Positions 1-7,573 are shown, counted from the first letter of the stretch. The stretch: DNA of 41,776 nt from Clostridia bacterium (GCA_017613355.1 JAGAEA010000030.1:1-41776); one strand, 5' to 3'. Numbers and translations: made by a program. Notes: generated from the letters alone by a model not told the origin.

Positions 1-39
1 GCAACTTGTTGCGCGGCGGCGGGTCTTTGCGTTCGGGCG

Positions 40-1554
40 TTACCCGATCGGTTCTTCCGTGCCGAGAACGGCGGGCGTTTCCGCTTTTCCCTCGCGGCGG
101 GAGGCGTGCCGGTATTTTGCCGTAATGGCGCGAACGGCGAGCATCCCCGCCTCTGCGGCAAAGGGAAGTCCCCCGGGGGCGCGAAGCCATTGGCTTGCCA
201 ACGTCACGTTGGAGAGCCCGCTCCGCGCGCTCGCGCGGAGCGGCAGGACTTTCGCGCCGAAGGCAAAACTCATAAAAGAGCCGATCTCCGAACCGATCAT
301 CCGCTCATAGGTCGCGGGCGTCCAAACGTCGATGCAGGAAAGGTGTCCGTCCAGTTCGGGAAACTGCTCCGCAAGGGCGCGCTCCGTCCATTTCGCCAGA
401 TACTGCTTGCGGCGGGTGTAGGCGTCGCGGTCGCCCCGCAGGGCAATAAAGCGGCGGCAGGTCGCCTCGTCGCAAACCGTCATGGTCTGCAAAAGGGTCG
501 AACCGCGTGGGGCGGCGTTCGGGTCGTGCGAAAATTCGCGGACGGTCAAAACGGGTGCGCCGAGGCGAAATTGACAGGCAGGGTCGGGTTTTATGACGAA
601 ATCGCCGTGAAAAGGAACTTCGGGCAGGTCGCAGGCAAAGGCGCAATGCCAACTCGAAAACCGCATCAGCCGCTTGTCGCGGTAGCGGGCGGCAAGTCCC
701 TTCGGCATGGGCAGACCGACCATGCGCGGAAAGACCACGGCGGGGTCGAGCGTCACCACAATCTCGTCGGCTTCGGCGATCGAACCGTCCCGAAATTGCA
801 CACCGTGTGCGCGTTTTCCGTTGTGCAGGACGCGCACGACTTCTTTCCCCGTCAGCAGTTCGCCGCCCAGACCGCGGAACCGTTCGACCATCCGTTCCGC
901 CATGGCGACCGACCCGCCTGCGGGAACGTCGGCGTTGTCCCCGCAGAAATGCGCGGCGACGAACACGAACGCCAACGACGCGAACCGCTCGGAAATGAAG
1001 TCGGTCAGAAACGCGCGGAGCAGGGGATGCTCGAAGCGAGCGGCAAGGTCACCCGTGCTCATGCGATGATAGCGGAGCAGGAGCGGGACGTCCCGCAGGG
1101 CAAGGACGGGGTTCCACCCTTTGTTGTGGCGTTTCCCGCCGATCCCGCAGAACGCCTGCGCCGCGCGGATGACGCGGACGAGCGAGCGGATCTCCTTTTC
1201 GTCGGTGGGGGAGACGGCGAGCATCGTCCGTTCCAAACGGTCGAGGTCGCGCCAAAGCGAAAGACGTTCGCCGTCCCATTCGCAGGTGTAGAGGCTGTCC
1301 CCGCGATGAATGCCGATGCCGTTGCCGAGCGCACCGAGGGTCTCCCACATTCGGTAGAGCGGGGTGGATGGGTTGGTACCCGTGAGCCAATGGATGCAGT
1401 TGTCGATGCGGTAATCACCGCGCCGCCAACCCGTCAGGTTTCCGCCCGCCGCGGGGAGTTTTTCGCAGATCACCGCGCGGTGACCGTCGAGCTGTGCGCG
1501 AATGCCAGCGGAAAGACCCGCCACACCCCCGCCGATGATGAGAATGTTTGCCAT
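40..1554 (-). CDS. NAD(P)/FAD-dependent oxidoreductase, phytoene-desaturase-like
   Basis: Protein of 504 aa that opens with a Rossmann dinucleotide-binding motif (GGGVAG, residues 8-13) and an acidic residue at the end of the second strand (ICEK, about 31), as in the CrtI / phytoene desaturase and retinol-saturase-like flavoproteins. The C-terminal part has the usual second FAD-contact region (SQWLRAPGGLPFAAEAG). The family oxidises or isomerises isoprenoid-type or other hydrophobic substrates. No carotenoid genes lie nearby, so the substrate is unknown. The start is supported by GGAGG eight bases upstream of the ATG. The gene lies downstream of, and in the same direction as, the diguanylate cyclase gene, but it has its own promoter candidate. 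The long plus-strand reading frame over the same bases is a shadow of the GC-rich codon pattern. Confidence 0.85.
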   Translation of the reverse strand: MANILIIGGGVAGLSAGIRAQLDGHRAVICEKLPAAGGNLTGWRRGDYRIDNCIHWLTGTNPSTPLYRMWETLGALGNGIGIHRGDSLYTCEWDGERLSLWRDLDRLERTMLAVSPTDEKEIRSLVRVIRAAQAFCGIGGKRHNKGWNPVLALRDVPLLLRYHRMSTGDLAARFEHPLLRAFLTDFISERFASLAFVFVAAHFCGDNADVPAGGSVAMAERMVERFRGLGGELLTGKEVVRVLHNGKRAHGVQFRDGSIAEADEIVVTLDPAVVFPRMVGLPMPKGLAARYRDKRLMRFSSWHCAFACDLPEVPFHGDFVIKPDPACQFRLGAPVLTVREFSHDPNAAPRGSTLLQTMTVCDEATCRRFIALRGDRDAYTRRKQYLAKWTERALAEQFPELDGHLSCIDVWTPATYERMIGSEIGSFMSFAFGAKVLPLRASARSGLSNVTLASQWLRAPGGLPFAAEAGMLAVRAITAKYRHASRREGKAETPAVLGTEEPIG

Positions 1555-1560
1555 AGAAAA

Positions 1561-1606
1561 CGCCTCCGAAATTCAGGATCATTCCCATTCTGAACATTCG
1601 GAGGCG
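1561..1606 (-). promoter_or_regulatory. Inverted repeat covering the ribosome binding site of the FAD oxidoreductase gene
   Basis: Perfect 10-bp arms (CGCCTCCGAA at 1561-1570 and TTCGGAGGCG at 1597-1606) with an inner 5-bp pair (TTCAG / CTGAA). On the minus strand the second arm holds the GGAGG of the downstream gene and is followed by TTTTC and then the ATG. It could be an operator at the transcription start, an RNA hairpin hiding the ribosome binding site, or the terminator of the upstream gene. The sequence alone does not decide. Confidence 0.55.
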
Positions 1607-1635
1607 GTTTTATTCGGTTTTTCGGGGATTGTCAA
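1607..1635 (-). promoter_or_regulatory. Sigma-A promoter candidate for the FAD oxidoreductase gene
   Basis: Minus-strand TTGACA (1630-1635), 17-bp spacer, TAAAAC (1607-1612). Transcription would start inside the first arm of the adjacent inverted repeat. Confidence 0.5.
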
Positions 1636-1657
1636 AGGGAAAAACGTTATCCGACCG

Positions 1658-3058
1658 TTATTCCCGCGGCGGCGCGTTGAATTTTCGGCGGTCGTCGCCT
1701 TTGCGCGAGTAATGGAGCCATTTATCGTGGTACATTGCCTCGTCGGCACGTTTGAACACCGATTTGAATTCGTCGTCGAGCTCGGGTTTGTAAACGGCAA
1801 ATCCCTTGGAGAAGGAAAGCGTCATTTCATATTGCTTTTCCTCGGCGTTGAAGCGGGCAACTTCCTCGTCGAGCGCGCGGAAGCGCGCGGAGAGGTTTTC
1901 TTCGGAAGTCTGTTCCAGAACGGCGATAAACTCGTCGCCGCCGATGCGGAACAAATGCTCTCTTCCGAAAACTTTACGGATCGCCGAAGCCGCGTCGGTA
2001 ATGATCATGTCGCCGTATTCGTGCCCGTAGTTGTCGTTGATCCTTTTCAGCCCGTTGATGTCGAAAACGGCAATCGAGAAGGATGCGTTGTCGTCCTCAA
2101 TGCGGCGGTTCAGCAGCTTGACCAGGTCAAGATACGCGGTCTTGTTGCCAACGCCGGTCATGGTGTCGGTGTATGCCTGCTCGTGAACACGGGCAATATA
2201 AGTCCGGAGTTTTGCCTGCGTGGAGCGGATCTTCCCGCCGAGCGCCTCGATGGTTTTTTCCGAGGGGCGTATTTCGGAAATATCCACATCGCTTTGGTCG
2301 GGGTTATCGTCGGTTTGTTCGTATTCATCGGGCGCGGGAGCGATCTCCTCGGTCATGTTTTCAACGTCCGAAGAGAGTGAGGAAAGCTCATTGTAAAGAA
2401 CCTGAACCTTTTTGCGCGTGCGGCTCATGGCGAGCAGAATGGTCAACGCGCCGATGAAAAGGGAGATCAAACTGCTGACGACAATGGAAAGAGTCTGTCT
2501 CCGGATCTGCGCACGGTACCATTGAACGCCGAAATCCACACCCACGATCCCCGTGACCTCGCCCGAGGAATTGAAAACGGGGCAGTAGGCGCTGTAAAAC
2601 GAACCCCAACGGTCTTCAAACGGGGCTTTGTCCACGGCGGCAACGCCGCGACTCGCCGAATAGAGCGCGTCGGTAAAGACTACGGCTTCTCCGAACTGAC
2701 CCGGGTCAACGGGGTCGGGGTCAACCGTGAAAACGAAGTTCCCGTTTCCCATGTCGCGAACGGCGTAGATATATTCGATGTCGAAATGGTTTTGGAAGAT
2801 CGTGAGCGTGTTATATACGGATTGATAGGCGGGAGAGCGGGAGCTTACGTCGGCGGCGGTCAGAGCGCCGAGCGCGTCGCCGTCGAGAGAGGCGGCGGCT
2901 GTTTTGGCGATTTCAAGCATCGTCTGATCGAGCGACGACTTCATTGCCGAGCGGGATTGCCGTACCAGAATGATCCCGAGAATGAGGTTCACGCTCAAAA
3001 GAAGGATGCAGGCGATAATGATGACTTGCGTGGTCAGACTGATTTTTTGTCGTTTCAT
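1658..3058 (-). CDS. Membrane-bound diguanylate cyclase (GGDEF domain)
   Basis: Protein of 466 aa predicted to make cyclic di-GMP from two GTP. It has a membrane segment at about residues 7-28, an extracytoplasmic sensor-like region to about 187, a second membrane segment at about 188-210, an acidic linker rich in D/E/P, and a C-terminal GGDEF domain. The catalytic motif is intact (RIGGDEF, about 368-374). No RxxD inhibitory site is seen at the usual place before the motif, so product inhibition by that site is not expected. The reading frame stays open about 70 codons further upstream, but the chosen ATG is followed directly by a lysine/arginine and hydrophobic start typical of a membrane anchor. 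The ribosome binding site there (GGGATG) is weak, so the start is not certain. Confidence 0.9.
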   Translation of the reverse strand: MKRQKISLTTQVIIIACILLLSVNLILGIILVRQSRSAMKSSLDQTMLEIAKTAAASLDGDALGALTAADVSSRSPAYQSVYNTLTIFQNHFDIEYIYAVRDMGNGNFVFTVDPDPVDPGQFGEAVVFTDALYSASRGVAAVDKAPFEDRWGSFYSAYCPVFNSSGEVTGIVGVDFGVQWYRAQIRRQTLSIVVSSLISLFIGALTILLAMSRTRKKVQVLYNELSSLSSDVENMTEEIAPAPDEYEQTDDNPDQSDVDISEIRPSEKTIEALGGKIRSTQAKLRTYIARVHEQAYTDTMTGVGNKTAYLDLVKLLNRRIEDDNASFSIAVFDINGLKRINDNYGHEYGDMIITDAASAIRKVFGREHLFRIGGDEFIAVLEQTSEENLSARFRALDEEVARFNAEEKQYEMTLSFSKGFAVYKPELDDEFKSVFKRADEAMYHDKWLHYSRKGDDRRKFNAPPRE

Positions 3059-3255
3059 GAAACATCCCAAATGCCGTGGCAGCAGTCGGCAGGGAAAGGC
3101 GAACGAACGCTGCCGTATTGTTCGTTTTCCGGTGGCAGGGAGAGATCGGGGATCATGATGAAAAGCACTTACACCATTATTATTCCACGCTTTTCCGAAA
3201 AATGCAACAGGTAATCCGCAATTTGCGCCAACGGCAGGAAAGCTCCCCGCAAAAA

Positions 3256-3289
3256 CCCCCGAACCAAACATACGAGTTTGGTTCGGGGG
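3256..3289 (-). terminator. Intrinsic terminator of the SDR dehydrogenase gene
   Basis: Perfect 13-bp inverted repeat (3256-3268 / 3277-3289) with an 8-base loop. On the minus strand it is followed by TTTTTG. It lies about 50 bases past the stop codon of the dehydrogenase gene. Confidence 0.85.
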
Positions 3290-3342
3290 CTATTTATTGG
3301 CAAATGTTTGCCGAGCGGATGTCGAGCCGACGCGATCGACGG

Positions 3343-4149
3343 TCAACCTCTGGTTTTGCCGCCCGCAACGTTCAGGGTAACGCCGTCCACGTAGCCCGCC
3401 TTGTCGCTTGCCATAAAGGCGACGGCGGAAGCCACTTCCGAGAGTTTCCCCGCGCGACCCATGGGCGTGGTTCCGGTTTTGTTGTAACCCTCGCGGAGCT
3501 GTTCGACCGTAATGCCGCGGGTATATGCCAGAGCCGTTTCGTAGGAGAGGGTGCGAAGTCCCGTGGCTTCGAGAATACCCGGGGCAATTCCCACAACGCG
3601 GACGCCGAATTTGCCGAGCTCTTTTGCCCAAGAGCGCGTCAGCGCGTTGACAGCCGCTTTGGACGCTGCGTAAACGCTTTGACCCTCGGAGCCTTCCAAG
3701 CCGCATTCGGACGACATATTGACGATGACGCCGCTTTTCTTCGCTTTCATAATTTTGGCGGTTGCTTGGGAGCAGTAGAAAAGACCTTTGAGATTGACGT
3801 TCATGACCTTGTCCCAAACAACGTCGTCAAGCTCGAATTTTCCCGCTTCGTCCACGAGCAAACGGGGAATGTTGATGCCGGCGTTGTTCACCATCACGTC
3901 AACGGTTCCGAAGGTTTCCAGTGTTTTTGCGACCATGGCGTTGACCTGTTCTTTGGAAGTCACGTCGGTCTTGACGTACAAAAGGTTGTCTTTGGTTGCG
4001 CCCTTGAAGGCGGGAGCGTTCTCGCTGATGTCGCATACCACGACTTTCGCTCCGTCCGCAAGGAATTCTTCCACCACGGCATAGCCGATGCCGCAGGCGC
4101 CGCCAGTCACGATGACGACTTTGTTCTCTAAATGAAGCCAATTTTCCAT
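3343..4149 (-). CDS. SDR-family dehydrogenase, probably sorbitol-6-phosphate 2-dehydrogenase
   Basis: Classical short-chain dehydrogenase of 268 aa. It has the cofactor motif TGGACGIG (about 15-22), NNAG, the catalytic serine in NMSSECG and the YxxxK pair in YAASK. The ending (TPMGRAGKLSEVA, then VAGGKTRG) resembles sorbitol-6-phosphate dehydrogenases of the SorF/GutB type, which convert the phosphorylated polyol to fructose 6-phosphate. An aspartate in VVVCDIS after the second strand suggests NAD(H). The gene is transcribed away from a DeoR-family regulator, the usual arrangement for polyol use. No PTS or other polyol gene is present here, so the substrate is inferred from similarity only. 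GAAAGG precedes the ATG. Confidence 0.85.
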   Translation of the reverse strand: MENWLHLENKVVIVTGGACGIGYAVVEEFLADGAKVVVCDISENAPAFKGATKDNLLYVKTDVTSKEQVNAMVAKTLETFGTVDVMVNNAGINIPRLLVDEAGKFELDDVVWDKVMNVNLKGLFYCSQATAKIMKAKKSGVIVNMSSECGLEGSEGQSVYAASKAAVNALTRSWAKELGKFGVRVVGIAPGILEATGLRTLSYETALAYTRGITVEQLREGYNKTGTTPMGRAGKLSEVASAVAFMASDKAGYVDGVTLNVAGGKTRG

Positions 4150-4203
4150 TTTTTTTGCCTTTCTTAATTGATCGTATTGATTTTCAAATGGATTTGTGAT
4201 AGA

Positions 4204-4232
4204 ATTATATCAACATAATCAATTTCTGTCAA
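4204..4232 (-). promoter_or_regulatory. Consensus sigma-A promoter for the SDR gene
   Basis: Minus-strand TTGACA (4227-4232), 17-bp spacer, TATAAT (4204-4209): a full consensus match in the divergent spacer between the dehydrogenase and DeoR genes. The spacer is AT-rich and carries several TGATC/TGATT words that could be DeoR operator half-sites. Confidence 0.8.
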
Positions 4233-4255
4233 TATTTTGAAAAACTATTGAATGT

Positions 4256-4283
4256 TTGATCATTTTTAAAAGAAAAATATGAT
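4256..4283 (+). promoter_or_regulatory. Possible promoter of the DeoR gene
   Basis: TTGATC (4256-4261), 16-bp spacer, TATGAT (4278-4283), about 35 bases ahead of the DeoR start. TGATT..AATCA inverted words overlap and follow it, which would allow autoregulation. Confidence 0.4.
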
Positions 4284-4316
4284 TGAAAAATCAAAATATG
4301 ATCGGAGGAAATCATC

Positions 4317-5054
4317 ATGCCGTTTTACGAAAGAGAGGAGCAAATTCTGAATATTTTGTCGGAATGCGACGAGGTGACGCTGACGGCGCTTGCGGAGAGA
4401 CTGTTTGTCAGTATTCCCACGATTCGACGGGATTTGGTCAAGCTGGAAAAAAAGAGAATGATCCTGAAAAAATACGGCAGCGTGTCACTCATCAAAGACC
4501 CTGCCGACGCGACCATTGCCTTTTCCTTTCGGGCGGAGGAACAAAGCGCGCCCAAGCACGTCATGGCGAAGTTGGCGGCAGCACGGATCAAGGAAGGGGA
4601 CACGGTCATGCTGGACGCAACGACCAGTGCGTATTTTCTCGTGCCATACCTGACGGAGATCAAAAATATCATCGTCATCACGAGCGGGGCAAAGACGGCG
4701 CTGCTGCTGGCACAGTACGGGATACAGAACATCTGCACGGGCGGAAGGATGATCAACAAATCCTTTTCCTACACGGGAACCGACGCGATAGAGACGATCA
4801 TGCGGTATAACGCGGACATTGCGTTCGTGTCCTGTCGGGGGCTGTCGATGGATGGAAAGGTGACCGACAACTCGATCGAGGAGAACGAGGTGCGGCGTGC
4901 GATGCTCAAACAGTCCAAGAGAAAGGTTCTGCTTTGCGACGGGCAAAAGCTGGGGAGAACCTGCCTGCACAACCTTTGCAGCGCGTCCGATTTTGACGAG
5001 ATCATCAGCAACGTGGAGCTGCCGAAGTACCTGACGCCGCAAGCAAAGGGCTGA
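4317..5054 (+). CDS. DeoR/GlpR-family transcriptional regulator
   Basis: Protein of 245 aa with the standard DeoR layout. An N-terminal winged helix-turn-helix (about 6-58, including SIPTIRRDLVKLE as recognition region) precedes a sugar-phosphate-binding effector domain with DATTSAYFL, ITSGAKTAL, GGRMINKSF and CDGQKLGR segments. Members repress sugar or polyol operons until a phosphorylated sugar binds. It is divergent from the polyol-phosphate dehydrogenase gene across a 167-bp spacer, so that gene is the likely target. The start is fixed by CGGAGG eight bases upstream. The length is normal for the family. Confidence 0.9.
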   Translation: MPFYEREEQILNILSECDEVTLTALAERLFVSIPTIRRDLVKLEKKRMILKKYGSVSLIKDPADATIAFSFRAEEQSAPKHVMAKLAAARIKEGDTVMLDATTSAYFLVPYLTEIKNIIVITSGAKTALLLAQYGIQNICTGGRMINKSFSYTGTDAIETIMRYNADIAFVSCRGLSMDGKVTDNSIEENEVRRAMLKQSKRKVLLCDGQKLGRTCLHNLCSASDFDEIISNVELPKYLTPQAKG

Positions 5055-5070
5055 ATAAAGAACTACCCGC

Positions 5071-5092
5071 GGGGCATCCGAAAGGATGCCCC
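5071..5092 (+). terminator. Stem-loop after the DeoR gene
   Basis: GGGGCATCC-GAAA-GGATGCCCC, a 9-bp stem with a GNRA-type tetraloop, 17 bases past the stop. No U-tract follows, so termination would be weak. Confidence 0.5.
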
Positions 5093-5301
5093 GATGTGTA
5101 TGGCGAGAAGTTCGACAATCTCTTGGTCGTGCAATTCTCCGAAGTTTTGGCTTTGATCTTATAGGAAGTTTCGATTTGATTGAGCACAAGCAGCCATAGC
5201 TCAAACAAATTCAGAAGGATGACACTTATCCAATCCGGGTCAAACTTGGGTCAACCGTGTTGCCGACTATTTGAAAAATCTACCGATTTCAGCAGAATAA
5301 A

Positions 5302-5344
5302 CAAGAAAACCGTCTGAATCAAATAGATTCAAACGGTTTTCTTG
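5302..5344 (+). terminator. Long AT-rich inverted repeat, terminator-like
   Basis: CAAGAAAACCGT...GATTC arms at 5302-5320 and 5326-5344, nearly perfect with one offset, separated by AAATA. No adjacent gene is recognised, so it may be the terminator of a lost gene. Confidence 0.5.
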
Positions 5345-5389
5345 TCGGTTTTGCCCAAGTGTTTGGCATTAAACTCTAATTTTAGACAA

Positions 5390-5417
5390 TGCACCCCACC
5401 TGCTAAAATGGGGTGCA
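5390..5417. repeat. TGCACCCCA/TGGGGTGCA inverted repeat with an extra copy
   Basis: Arms TGCACCCCA (5390-5398) and TGGGGTGCA (5409-5417). A third TGGGGTGCA follows at about 5427-5435. This looks like the end of a vanished mobile element or a regulatory palindrome. It is not identified. Confidence 0.45.
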
Positions 5418-5644
5418 TTTCTTGGGTGGGGTGCAGTTCTTATTCAACCGCGTATTTCGGTGCCGTTCGTGAAGCGGAAAACAAGTGTTCCGTCCGTGCA
5501 AACCGTCACTCGATCAATGCAGGTGAGCCACAGAACGGGGTCGAACACCGTTATGAAATCGGTTGTTATGGGGGAAGACCTGGCAATAGAGTCATTGCAA
5601 TCAAACGAAAACCATACCAAATAAAAATCTAAAGATAAACCGAA

Positions 5645-5671
5645 GTGGGTTCAATCCCCACACCCCCACCA
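5645..5671 (+). pseudogene. tRNA- or tmRNA-like 3' end without the 5' part
   Basis: GTGGG-TTCAATC-CCCAC forms a perfect 5-bp T-stem with a canonical 7-base T-loop, followed by ACCCCCA and CCA. No D-arm or anticodon arm lies at the expected distance upstream, and the acceptor strand is one base short. It is followed by two hairpins (5675-5688 and 5691-5715) that would act as its terminator. It is probably the residue of a tRNA or tmRNA gene end used as an integration site. Confidence 0.5.
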
Positions 5672-5690
5672 AATCGCGGATTTCCGCGAA

Positions 5691-5715
5691 GCCGCAGAGT
5701 GCAGTGCTCTGCGGC
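5691..5715 (+). terminator. Intrinsic terminator after the tRNA-like 3' end
   Basis: GCCGCAGAG...CTCTGCGGC, 9-bp stem, followed by TTTTGCTTT. A shorter CGCGG/CCGCG hairpin lies directly before it. Confidence 0.7.
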
Positions 5716-5848
5716 TTTTGCTTTACAAGGGTTGAAATCAAGATTAAACATTTTATCATTATTCTTTGCCTACTGCAACGCAATTTTTAGGGTTTGACCG
5801 CCACAAATTTTATAAACAGAGTAATAACTCAAGTCGCGGTGCAGTATA

Positions 5849-5876
5849 TTGTTTTTCTTTGAAATTTTGCTATAAT
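5849..5876 (+). promoter_or_regulatory. Promoter of the XRE regulator gene
   Basis: TTGTTT (5849-5854), 16-bp spacer, TATAAT (5871-5876), 50 bases before the start codon. Confidence 0.6.
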
Positions 5877-5926
5877 AATATCAGAAACAGGCGCCGGTTT
5901 CAATACAACTCAAACGGAGGAACATA

Positions 5927-7087
5927 ATGAATAGTTTTGGACAACGACTGAAAGCACTTCGTAAGGAAGCGGGAGTATCGCAGTCCTTTGTTGCCGATCA
6001 TATCGGCGTATCCACGCAGTCCGTATCTAACTGGGAATGCGATAATACCATGCCCGACATTTCGCAAATCGTTCCGTTAGCAGCTCTTTTGTCTGTATCC
6101 ACAGACTACTTGCTCGGTGTCGGAACAAATGAGTATGCAGACAAGGGAGAGCTCGAAAACAAAGTCAAAGAAGTCTGGGCAACTTATTCCGTAAACTCGA
6201 CCGAAAACAACGCAGATTTGATTGTATACGAACTGTATAAAAAATATTTGAACAAATACCCGCTTGACTATGCTGTAAAGGTCAAATGTGCTTTTGCCAT
6301 TCAGGATTATTTGCATGTAGTACGTGTAAGAAAAAAATTTGATATCCCCGAAGAACGGTTTGACGAGTTTTGGCTTGAATGCGACAGAATGTTGCGTTCC
6401 GTTTGTGACAACTGCACGCTTCCGGAGGTACAGATTGATGCAGAAAACCATTTGATTGACCTTTTGCTTCTTAAGAAAATGTTTGAGCAAGCGGGAGCTG
6501 TTGCGATGAAATTACCGGACTTGTGTGGTATCAGAGACAAGGCACTTTGCAGAATCGCGCAAGCAAAGGGAGACTCTGCAACTGCCTGTGAGAAAGCAGA
6601 ATCAACCTCCAAGCACCTTATGTTCGACTATGCAATGTCTTTATTCCATCGTGCAAAAACGCTTTCCGATCATCCGAAAACAAGCAAAGAGACGGTTTTA
6701 CAGGCTTGGAATGATCTTACAAGCGCGTCAAAAGATTTGGTACGGCTGTATGCTGATCCGGCTGACCTTGTCGTAAACGGTTTTGAGAAAAATTCCTATT
6801 GATACTTGATTACTTCCTATACGTCAAAGTGCAATTTTCTGATTTGTCAAGGATGTCTGTCCGAAGCGTTATCCTGCGCCGATAATGCAATGAATACTGC
6901 CCTTGAAATGTATGCATGGGCAGAAGCGCATTGCCAAGACCCACTTGTTATGTCAGACATCCTGTTTTTTGTGCAACGCACACCTTGGTGGTGTCATAAA
7001 TGGGCTGGAGCAGAACAGAGCAAAGAATTACTCGAAAACAGTAATTTTGCAGAAAAAGCTGAAAAGATCAGGCATCTTTCCGTATAA
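5927..7087 (+). pseudogene. XRE-family regulator with in-frame TGA (386 codons, split 291 + 94)
   Basis: The first 65 residues are a clear XRE/Cro-type helix-turn-helix (VSQSFVADHIGVSTQSVSNWE). A long alpha-helical, TPR-like region follows (tyrosine- and leucine-rich, two cysteine-containing helices), typical of larger XRE regulators of gut Clostridia. Residue 291 is followed by TGA at 6800-6802. The same frame then stays open to 7087 with the same kind of helical sequence (CLSEALSCADNAMNTALEMYAWAEAH). The gene is most simply read as interrupted by a nonsense mutation; the first 291 residues could still be a working DNA-binding protein. GGAGG stands seven bases before the ATG. Base composition is AT-richer than the core genes. 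Confidence 0.7.
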
Positions 7088-7115
7088 AAGCTCAAGTCCG
7101 GCGGGCTTCACAGCA

Positions 7116-7154
7116 AAAAGAACGGACACCCCGCGTTGGGGTGTCCGTTCTTTT
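7116..7154 (-). terminator. Bidirectional terminator, probably the displaced tRNA-fMet terminator
   Basis: Perfect 17-bp inverted repeat (7116-7132 / 7138-7154), loop GCGTT, T-rich on both strands. On the minus strand it follows the tRNA-fMet 3'-end copy at the distance expected of a tRNA terminator. It also serves the plus-strand XRE gene. Confidence 0.75.
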
Positions 7155-7184
7155 GGTTGCGGAGGTGGGATTTGAACCACACGA
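7154..7184. repeat. Left 31-bp copy of the tRNA-fMet 3' end (attL candidate)
   Basis: Identical to 21174-21204: CCA end, acceptor strand and T-arm, including the irregular T-stem. After a 113-base interruption, 7298-7309 (CCTCCGGGTTAT) exactly continues the tRNA match (21205-21216), with weaker similarity through the anticodon stem. The left copy may thus once have reached the anticodon loop. Confidence 0.7.
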
Positions 7185-7199
7185 TCCTGTTGCGGTGCC

Positions 7200-7239
7200 C
7201 GAAATTTCAAACGCTCGCGGTTCGCTCGCTGAAATTTCG
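7200..7239. repeat. Palindrome within the interrupted tRNA fragment
   Basis: CGAAATTTCA (7200-7209) and TGAAATTTCG (7230-7239) form a perfect 10-bp stem with a 20-base GC-rich loop holding GCTCGCGG/TTCGCTCGC words. Confidence 0.6.
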
Positions 7240-7366
7240 ACCGCTGCCACTCGCCCACCTTCGCTGTATCCGCCCCCGGCGGCGCTCGGCGGGCTCCCCT
7301 CCGGGTTATTCGCCCTTCGGTCTCATAACCTCGCGACCGTGCAGTTCAATCCGATCTTCTGTAACC

Positions 7367-7406
7367 AAAATCAAAAGCCGACCCCGCAGGATCGGCTTCT
7401 GATTTT
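7367..7406. terminator. Hairpin, terminator-like, at the start of the AT-rich island DNA
   Basis: Arms 7367-7381 and 7392-7406 (AAAATCA.AAGCCGA / TCGGCTT.TGATTTT), 14 of 15 pairs, A-tract before and T-tract after, so it could end transcription from either side. Confidence 0.55.
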
Positions 7407-7455
7407 GTGTTGAGTAGAATATTTTAATAGAAATTACTCTGCTTACCACAGGGGT

Positions 7456-7548
7456 GGTTAAATTTTCACCAGGGGGTGGTGAAAATCTGCTTGGTGCCCC
7501 GGTTAAAATCTCGCAAAGTGGTTAAAATCGGAAGACCCCGGTTAAAAT
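7456..7548. repeat. Cluster of GGTTAAAAT-type motifs at the left island end
   Basis: GGTTAAAAT at 7501, 7520 and 7540 (spacing 19 and 20), GGTGAAAAT at 7478, and GGTTAAATTTTCACC at 7456, which pairs the motif with its own complement. They lie between the left boundary and the small recombinase gene, in mirror position to the right-end iterons, and could be recombinase binding sites. Confidence 0.6.
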
Positions 7549-7573
7549 GGCTGAATCGACCATAATTAAGGCG

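Larger units (their letters stand above)
5055..5926 (+). other. Gene-poor scar region between the DeoR and XRE genes
   Basis: No convincing gene is visible in these 872 bases. They hold a GGGGCATCC/GGATGCCCC stem-loop after the DeoR gene, a strong hairpin at 5302-5344, a repeated GGGGTGCA palindrome at 5390-5417, a tRNA- or tmRNA-like 3' end at 5645-5671 followed by a terminator, and a promoter for the XRE gene. A 96-codon open frame across 5342-5632 matches no family I recognise and overlaps the palindromes, so it is not called. Confidence 0.6.
7088..7573. other. Non-coding island edge: terminator, tRNA fragment, palindromes, repeat motifs
   Basis: In order: terminator (7116-7154), tRNA-fMet 3' fragment (7154-7184), GC-rich palindromic stretch with a 10-bp CGAAATTTCA/TGAAATTTCG stem (7200-7239), the CCTCCGGGTTAT tRNA match (7298-7309), a hairpin (7367-7406) and the GGTTAAAAT motif cluster (7456-7548). 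Short open frames here read through tRNA-derived sequence (for example VAEVGFEP) and are not genes. Confidence 0.7.

Noticed and set aside
106..1593. Long plus-strand reading frame of 495 codons
   Set aside because: Antisense shadow of the FAD oxidoreductase gene, which has clear motifs on the minus strand. GC-rich codons keep the opposite frame open.
5342..5632. Coding sequence of 96 codons in the scar region
   Set aside because: No family similarity, begins inside a hairpin and covers the GGGGTGCA palindrome; the composition looks like non-coding debris.
6800..6802. TGA read as selenocysteine or tryptophan in the XRE gene
   Set aside because: No SECIS-like hairpin is evident directly after it, the family has no selenoproteins I know of, and TGA is used as a normal stop by neighbouring genes.
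7136..7413. Coding sequence of about 90 codons
   Set aside because: It reads through the tRNA-fMet fragment (giving VAEVGFEP-type peptide) and palindromes, and lacks a ribosome binding site.
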